A stretch of DNA of 64,000 bases from Acidimicrobiales bacterium. Lineage in GTDB: Bacteria; Actinomycetota; Acidimicrobiia; Acidimicrobiales; Palsa-688. The notes beneath the pieces are model-generated. The model worked only from the letters and a program-made list of their open reading frames with translations. It searched no databases and was not told the DNA's origin. The translations under genes and the position numbers were made by a program. The stretch spans positions 1 through 64,000 of the forward strand of contig DASUWA010000011.1 in NCBI GenBank assembly GCA_036378675.1, read 5' to 3'. This document shows, piece by piece, positions 59,790 to 64,000 of this stretch; the first letter of the stretch is position 1; each line of letters begins with the position of its first letter.

Positions 59790-61109
59790 GTAGTCCCGAA
59801 GATGCCCGCTGTGCATGGGGTGGCGAAGCTTGGCGAGCGTCTTCGACTCGATCTGACGGATCCGCTCACGCGTCACGCCGAACTCGCGTCCGACCTCCTC
59901 CAAAGTCCGCATCTGCCCGTCATCGAGCCCGAACCGAAGACGCACAACGCGCCGCTCCCTCTCGGACAACTCGGAGAGAGCCTCGTTGACCGCTTCGTTC
60001 AACATCGCCCGGGCGGCGGCTTCTGACGGTGCGATAGCCCCCTCGTCCTCGATCAGGTCGGAAAGGCTGAAGTCGTCGTCGCCCATCGGCTGTTCGAGAG
60101 AGACAGTTTCCTGGCTGACCCGCAGGATCTCGCGGACTTTCTCCGGAGTCATCTCCGCTCGGTCGGCAACCTCCTCCACGGAAGGCTCACGACCCAGGTC
60201 CTGCAACAGCTGACGCTGCGCGCGCATCACCTTGTTGATGATGTCGACCATGTGAACCGGGATGCGGATGGTTCTCGCCTGATCCGCGATCGCGCGCGTG
60301 ATCGCTTGCCGGATCCACCACGTTGCATAGGTCGAGAACTTGAAGCCCTTCGTGTAGTCGAACTTCTCGACCGCTCTCATCAAACCGAGGTTGCCCTCCT
60401 GGATGAGATCAAGGAACGCCATTCCACGGTTGCGGTAGCGCTTCGCTATCGAGACCACCAGTCGAAGGTTGGCCTCAACCAGGATCCGCTTGGCGACCAT
60501 GCCCTCCCGGCGGAGCCGTTCGTCGTGGGCGATCCCCTCTCGATTGCCCAGGAGGACGGTCTCCTCCTCGCAGTCGGCGAGTCGATCAGCCGCGGCGATC
60601 CCCTGCTCGACGCAACGGGCGAGCACGACTTCTTCGGTCGCGGTAAGGAGAGGAACCTTTCCGATCTCCTTCAGATACATGCGCACCGGGTCGGAGGTGC
60701 TGCCTCCAGGCGAGAGATCGAAATCGAAGCGAGGCTCCCCGCCGGCGCCTGAACGCGCCCGTAAACGTTGCCCCGCGGGACCCGAAAAACGCGCGAGCGC
60801 GAGCGCGGACTCCTTGGCGGCAAGGTCGTCGATGATCACGTTGTTGATCACCGGCTTGGCCACCTCTTCGAGATCGGCATCTTCGCCTTCGGCAACAAGC
60901 AGAGTGTCGTCGCGCCATTCGATCCCCGCGGCCTTGACCCGACCGATTGCTGCGTTGATCAGCGTTGGCGTCAACTCAACCGACTCCATGACTTCCATCA
61001 GGTCGTCAGGAGTCAGGTAGCCGCGTTCACGACCGACGAGCAACAGAGCGACGAAGTGCCCCGTCATCTCGCCTTCGGGCGTGAACGGTATCGACCCCCC
61101 TTCAGTCAC
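59775..61109 (-). CDS. rpoD: Primary RNA polymerase sigma factor RpoD/SigA
   Basis: The 444-residue housekeeping sigma factor shows region 1.2 ([19 protein letters not shown]), region 2 ([60 protein letters not shown]), region 3 ([18 protein letters not shown]) and region 4 ([31 protein letters not shown]). GTG 61109 overlaps the dnaG stop in a GTGACTGA, so the two are coupled. It is the last gene of the ppdK-dnaG-rpoD run. Confidence 0.96.
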   Translation of the reverse strand: MTEGGSIPFTPEGEMTGHFVALLLVGRERGYLTPDDLMEVMESVELTPTLINAAIGRVKAAGIEWRDDTLLVAEGEDADLEEVAKPVINNVIIDDLAAKESALALARFSGPAGQRLRARSGAGGEPRFDFDLSPGGSTSDPVRMYLKEIGKVPLLTATEEVVLARCVEQGIAAADRLADCEEETVLLGNREGIAHDERLRREGMVAKRILVEANLRLVVSIAKRYRNRGMAFLDLIQEGNLGLMRAVEKFDYTKGFKFSTYATWWIRQAITRAIADQARTIRIPVHMVDIINKVMRAQRQLLQDLGREPSVEEVADRAEMTPEKVREILRVSQETVSLEQPMGDDDFSLSDLIEDEGAIAPSEAAARAMLNEAVNEALSELSERERRVVRLRFGLDDGQMRTLEEVGREFGVTRERIRQIESKTLAKLRHPMHSGHLRDYLHDE

Positions 61110-62967
61110 TGTGTGTCGCCTCCGGTTGGCGCGCCTTCTCGTTGCGGGCCACCAGCCAGCGTATCAACCGTTCCTGGGCTGCGGCCGCTGAGTTCTCAGA
61201 TGACTGTTCTTCCGAGCGTATTTCCTCGAGAGTCAGTTTCAACCAGGCGATAGTCGGAGGGTAGGACGTCTGCTCGGCAGCCGCGGCCTGGCGCATGTCC
61301 GACTGCAGATCGCGAAGTGCACGGTGTCCTGCACGTTCAAGCAACCGGGTCATGACGTCGTCTGCCGGGCTGACCGTGTCCTCCGCTGCAAGACGTTGCA
61401 GCAGGTCACCTGTCTGAGGGTCCGCCGCCTCGACTGCCTCGTGAAACGTGGTTGCCTCGGAAAGGACATCGAACGCGGCGCGCCCCAATGGATGGTCGAA
61501 AAGGACCGACTCCAGGCGGGCGGCGACGTCCTCTGGCCGGTGAACCGCAAGGCGAAGCGCCTCGAGCTCAGGCCCGCTCAGGGGAATCGGTGCAGGTCGC
61601 TCGGCGGTGCTGACGCGAGGACGGGCCCCGTTTCGTGTTTCGCTGTTTCGGTCGACTTTTGCGGCCAGGCGTTCACCCGGCTCTTCGATGCTCCGCAGCT
61701 CCATGGTCCGCAATCGGCCTGGGTCGACCCGGCAGCGGTCGGCGACCTGCATCACGTACTGGTCTCTCACCAGTTCGTTGGGATGCTCGCGAATCATGGT
61801 CATCGCCTCGCCCGCCGCGCGGGCTCGCGTTTCCGGGCTGGAAAGGTCCGAGCGAGCGAACAGGCGTTCCAGACGGAAACCGAGAAACGGTTGGGCCTCC
61901 TCCACCGCCTTCGACAGGGTCCCGGGGTCGGTGCGCGCCAAATCCGCGGGATCGGCGCCCGCAGGAATGCTCGCCACTCGGATGTCGACCTGAAAACGGT
62001 CCTCCCATTCGTAGAACCGCTCTGCCGCTGCCTGGCCGGCGCTGTCGGCGTCGTAGGCGAGGACGATCCGGCGGGCGAAGTTGGTCAACAACCGAATGTG
62101 GCCGTCCGCGAGGGCCGTCCCGCACGTCGCCACCGCCTCGTTGACTCCCGCCTGTTGAAGCCCGATGACATCGGTGTATCCCTCGCACACGACGACGCGA
62201 CCTTTGTCCACCACCGCCTTCTTTGCCCAGTTGAGACCGTAGAGCACCCGGCTCTTGTCATATACCGCGGTCGCGGCGGTGTTCTTGTACTTCGGAGGTC
62301 TTCCCCCGGGAAGGGCACGACCTCCAGCTCCAACCGGGCGGCCGCCGGCTTCGAAGATCGGGAACATGATCCGGGCGCGGAAAAAATCGGTATGGCGGCC
62401 GGTCTTGTCGAGTGTCGCCAGCCCGGCGTCCACCAGGTCCTTCACCGGAACCCCCAGGCTGCGAACGAGGGTGTCCCACCCGTCGGGAGCCCACCCGAGC
62501 CTGTACGCGCGGACAATCTCGCTGTCGTATCCCCTTTCCCGCCGAAGGTACGCCCTCGCCGCTGAGCTGTCCGGCCCCGATAGCAGGCGCTGGTGATACC
62601 ACTCGATCGCCTTCTCGAGCGTCTCGTGAATCCGGGTACGCCGCTGGTGGTCGCGCCCACCGGTGCCCTGGTCGTCATAGCGCAGCGCAATGCCGGCCTT
62701 GCCGGCGAGCCGCTCGACCGCCTCCACGAAATCGAGATGTTCGATTTCCCGAACGAATGTGATCACGTCGCCCTTCGCGCCACAGCCGAAGCAGTAGTAG
62801 AACCCGAGCTCCGCGTTCAGCGAAAACGATGGCGACTTCTCCGCGTGAAACGGGCACAGCCCAACCCAACGGTTGCCGGTCTTCTTCAGAGCGAGGTGCT
62901 CGCTCGCCAACGCGACGAAGTCAGTAGCCGCTCGAACTCGGGCTATGTCTTCGTCGACGATTCCCAC
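61102..62967 (-). CDS. dnaG: DNA primase DnaG
   Basis: The 621-residue primase synthesises RNA primers at the replication fork. The N-terminal CHC2 zinc finger ([26 protein letters not shown]) precedes the TOPRIM catalytic region ([16 protein letters not shown] with the Glu, [10 protein letters not shown] with the DxD). The C-terminal helicase-binding domain is shorter than in E. coli. GTG 62967 begins [11 protein letters not shown], the standard start. ppdK ends 28 bases upstream and rpoD overlaps its stop downstream. Confidence 0.96.
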   Translation of the reverse strand: MGIVDEDIARVRAATDFVALASEHLALKKTGNRWVGLCPFHAEKSPSFSLNAELGFYYCFGCGAKGDVITFVREIEHLDFVEAVERLAGKAGIALRYDDQGTGGRDHQRRTRIHETLEKAIEWYHQRLLSGPDSSAARAYLRRERGYDSEIVRAYRLGWAPDGWDTLVRSLGVPVKDLVDAGLATLDKTGRHTDFFRARIMFPIFEAGGRPVGAGGRALPGGRPPKYKNTAATAVYDKSRVLYGLNWAKKAVVDKGRVVVCEGYTDVIGLQQAGVNEAVATCGTALADGHIRLLTNFARRIVLAYDADSAGQAAAERFYEWEDRFQVDIRVASIPAGADPADLARTDPGTLSKAVEEAQPFLGFRLERLFARSDLSSPETRARAAGEAMTMIREHPNELVRDQYVMQVADRCRVDPGRLRTMELRSIEEPGERLAAKVDRNSETRNGARPRVSTAERPAPIPLSGPELEALRLAVHRPEDVAARLESVLFDHPLGRAAFDVLSEATTFHEAVEAADPQTGDLLQRLAAEDTVSPADDVMTRLLERAGHRALRDLQSDMRQAAAAEQTSYPPTIAWLKLTLEEIRSEEQSSENSAAAAQERLIRWLVARNEKARQPEATHSD

Positions 62968-62995
62968 GCCCCGACCTTACGGCCCTAGGAGGACG

Positions 62996-64000
62996 TTACC
63001 CGTTACGGATGACGGCCTGGGCCGAAGCCAGGCGCGCGATCGGGATCCGGTAGGGAGAGCAGGACACGTAATCCAAGCCGGCGCGGTAGAAGAAGTCGAT
63101 CGACTCGGGGTCGCCTCCGTGCTCACCGCAGATACCCAGCTTCAGATCGGGACGAGTGGCCCTTCCCAACTCGACTGCCTCACTGACAAGTTGACCCACT
63201 CCAACCTGGTCGATCGTCTCGAAGGGGTTCCTCTTCAACAGACCCGCCTCGAGGTACGCGGACATCATCCGGCCCTCCACGTCGTCGCGCGAGAAGCCGA
63301 AGGTCATTTGGGTCAGGTCGTTGGTGCCGAAGCTGAAGAAGTCCGCCTCCTCGGCGATCTCGTCGGCCGTGAGCGCGGCTCGTGGCGTCTCGACCATCGT
63401 CCCGATGATTACGTCCGGCTTCTTCCGGAGGTGCTTGGTTTCCTCCGAAATGGCCTCGACCACCCATGAACGAGCCAGCCCGAGCTCCTCGCGTGTGACG
63501 GTCAGCGGGATCATCACTTCGACCTTCGGCTTGCCACCGGCGGCGACTCGCTCCGCCGCTGCCTGCATCAGGGCCCGGACCTGCATCGCGTAGAGGCCCG
63601 GCTTTACGACCCCGAGCCTGACGCCCCGAGTGCCGAGCATCGGGTTGAACTCGTGCCAAGCCTTGGCGGCCTCGTAGAGCTTCTCCTCTTCGGGGGTGAG
63701 CCCCTGAGTGACCTTTTTGATTTCGAGTTCCTCTGTCGAAGGAAGGAACTCGTGCAGCGGTGGGTCGAGCAGCCGCACGGTGACCGGCAATCCATCCATC
63801 GCCTCGAGGATCGACACGAAGTCCTGCTTCTGCGCCTCACGCAGCTCCTCGAGCGCGGAGGCTTCTTCATCCGGGTTCGACGCGAGGATCATCCGCCTGA
63901 CGATCGGCAGGCGATCCTCAGCGAGGAACATGTGCTCGGTCCTGCACAGGCCGATCCCCTCGGCTCCGAAGTGGCGACCGTTCGCGGCGTCTGGTCCGTT
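62996..64000 (-). CDS. ppdK: Pyruvate, phosphate dikinase, C-terminal part (cut by window edge)
   Basis: The visible part is the C-terminal TIM-barrel PEP-binding domain of PPDK: GIGLCRTEHMFLA, MLGTRGVRLGVVKPGLYAMQ, VEVMIPLTVTREELGLARS, FFSFGTNDLTQMTFGFSRDD and GICGEHGGDPESIDFF (catalytic Cys), then SCSPYRIPIARLASAQA. The frame is open at 64,000, so the N-terminal ATP-grasp and phosphohistidine domains lie beyond the window. PPDK reversibly converts pyruvate, ATP and phosphate to PEP, AMP and PPi. With the pyruvate kinase gene in the same window it sets the PEP/pyruvate balance. Confidence 0.95.
   Translation of the reverse strand, partial: NGPDAANGRHFGAEGIGLCRTEHMFLAEDRLPIVRRMILASNPDEEASALEELREAQKQDFVSILEAMDGLPVTVRLLDPPLHEFLPSTEELEIKKVTQGLTPEEEKLYEAAKAWHEFNPMLGTRGVRLGVVKPGLYAMQVRALMQAAAERVAAGGKPKVEVMIPLTVTREELGLARSWVVEAISEETKHLRKKPDVIIGTMVETPRAALTADEIAEEADFFSFGTNDLTQMTFGFSRDDVEGRMMSAYLEAGLLKRNPFETIDQVGVGQLVSEAVELGRATRPDLKLGICGEHGGDPESIDFFYRAGLDYVSCSPYRIPIARLASAQAVIRNG

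Noticed and set aside
1-64000. CRISPR arrays, prophage genes or large tandem repeats
   Set aside because: No regularly spaced repeats, cas genes, or phage structural genes were found anywhere in the window.

Overview
The window is high-G+C chromosomal DNA from an actinobacterium, most likely an uncultured member of the class Acidimicrobiia (inferred). Support comes from mycothiol-dependent DinB/MDMPI proteins, a deazaflavin (F420)-type nitroreductase, an AfsR/SARP-type regulator, a pseudo-leaderless promoter style, frequent GTG/TTG starts, and the order ppdK-dnaG-rpoD.

Positions 1-8,100 run mostly on the minus strand. They hold recQ with a broken HAD gene and a DinB gene downstream, a VapBC-like antitoxin/PIN pair, the 5' half of a tRNA-Met(CAT)-type gene, and a molybdenum cluster (decayed mobA, fdhD, an FdhF/YdeP-type oxidoreductase) whose genes overlap by 4-8 bases.

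Positions 8,300-31,200 look accessory and partly decayed. They hold stand-alone detoxification or resistance families (AHSA1, VOC, Arr rifampin ADP-ribosyltransferase, DHFR-like, APH-like kinase), an IS110-family element with a candidate bridge-RNA leader, beta-carbonic anhydrase, an MMPL exporter, a 1071-residue BTAD/ATPase/TPR regulator, an MFS exporter, a LysR regulator facing a hydrolase-SDR pair, and SIMPL and Rrf2 genes. Several genes are broken: an SGNH hydrolase with several lesions, and a carbonic anhydrase and a TetR regulator that have both lost their 5' ends at one junction near 24,200.

Positions 31,200-51,900 are more core-like. They hold an atypical pyruvate kinase, a secreted phosphoesterase, a STAS protein, an htrA / cysteine-less dksA-like / acetolactate-synthase-like run, then a CHAD - ParA - (PhoU remnant) - SixA cluster that suggests polyphosphate biology. 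A second CYTH-CHAD gene, a YCII/ECF42-type sigma pair and several envelope proteins follow.

Positions 51,900-59,000 are a minus-strand operon of three genes joined by ATGA overlaps: a surface-anchored secreted protein, a membrane-anchored periplasmic-binding-type protein, and a 1257-residue protein that fuses both permeases and both ATPases of a branched-chain-amino-acid-type ABC transporter. This fused transporter and the CHAD-ParA cluster are the two most interesting systems. The window ends with an HTH protein whose reading frame runs through a tRNA-Asn gene, then rpoD, dnaG and the 3' part of ppdK.
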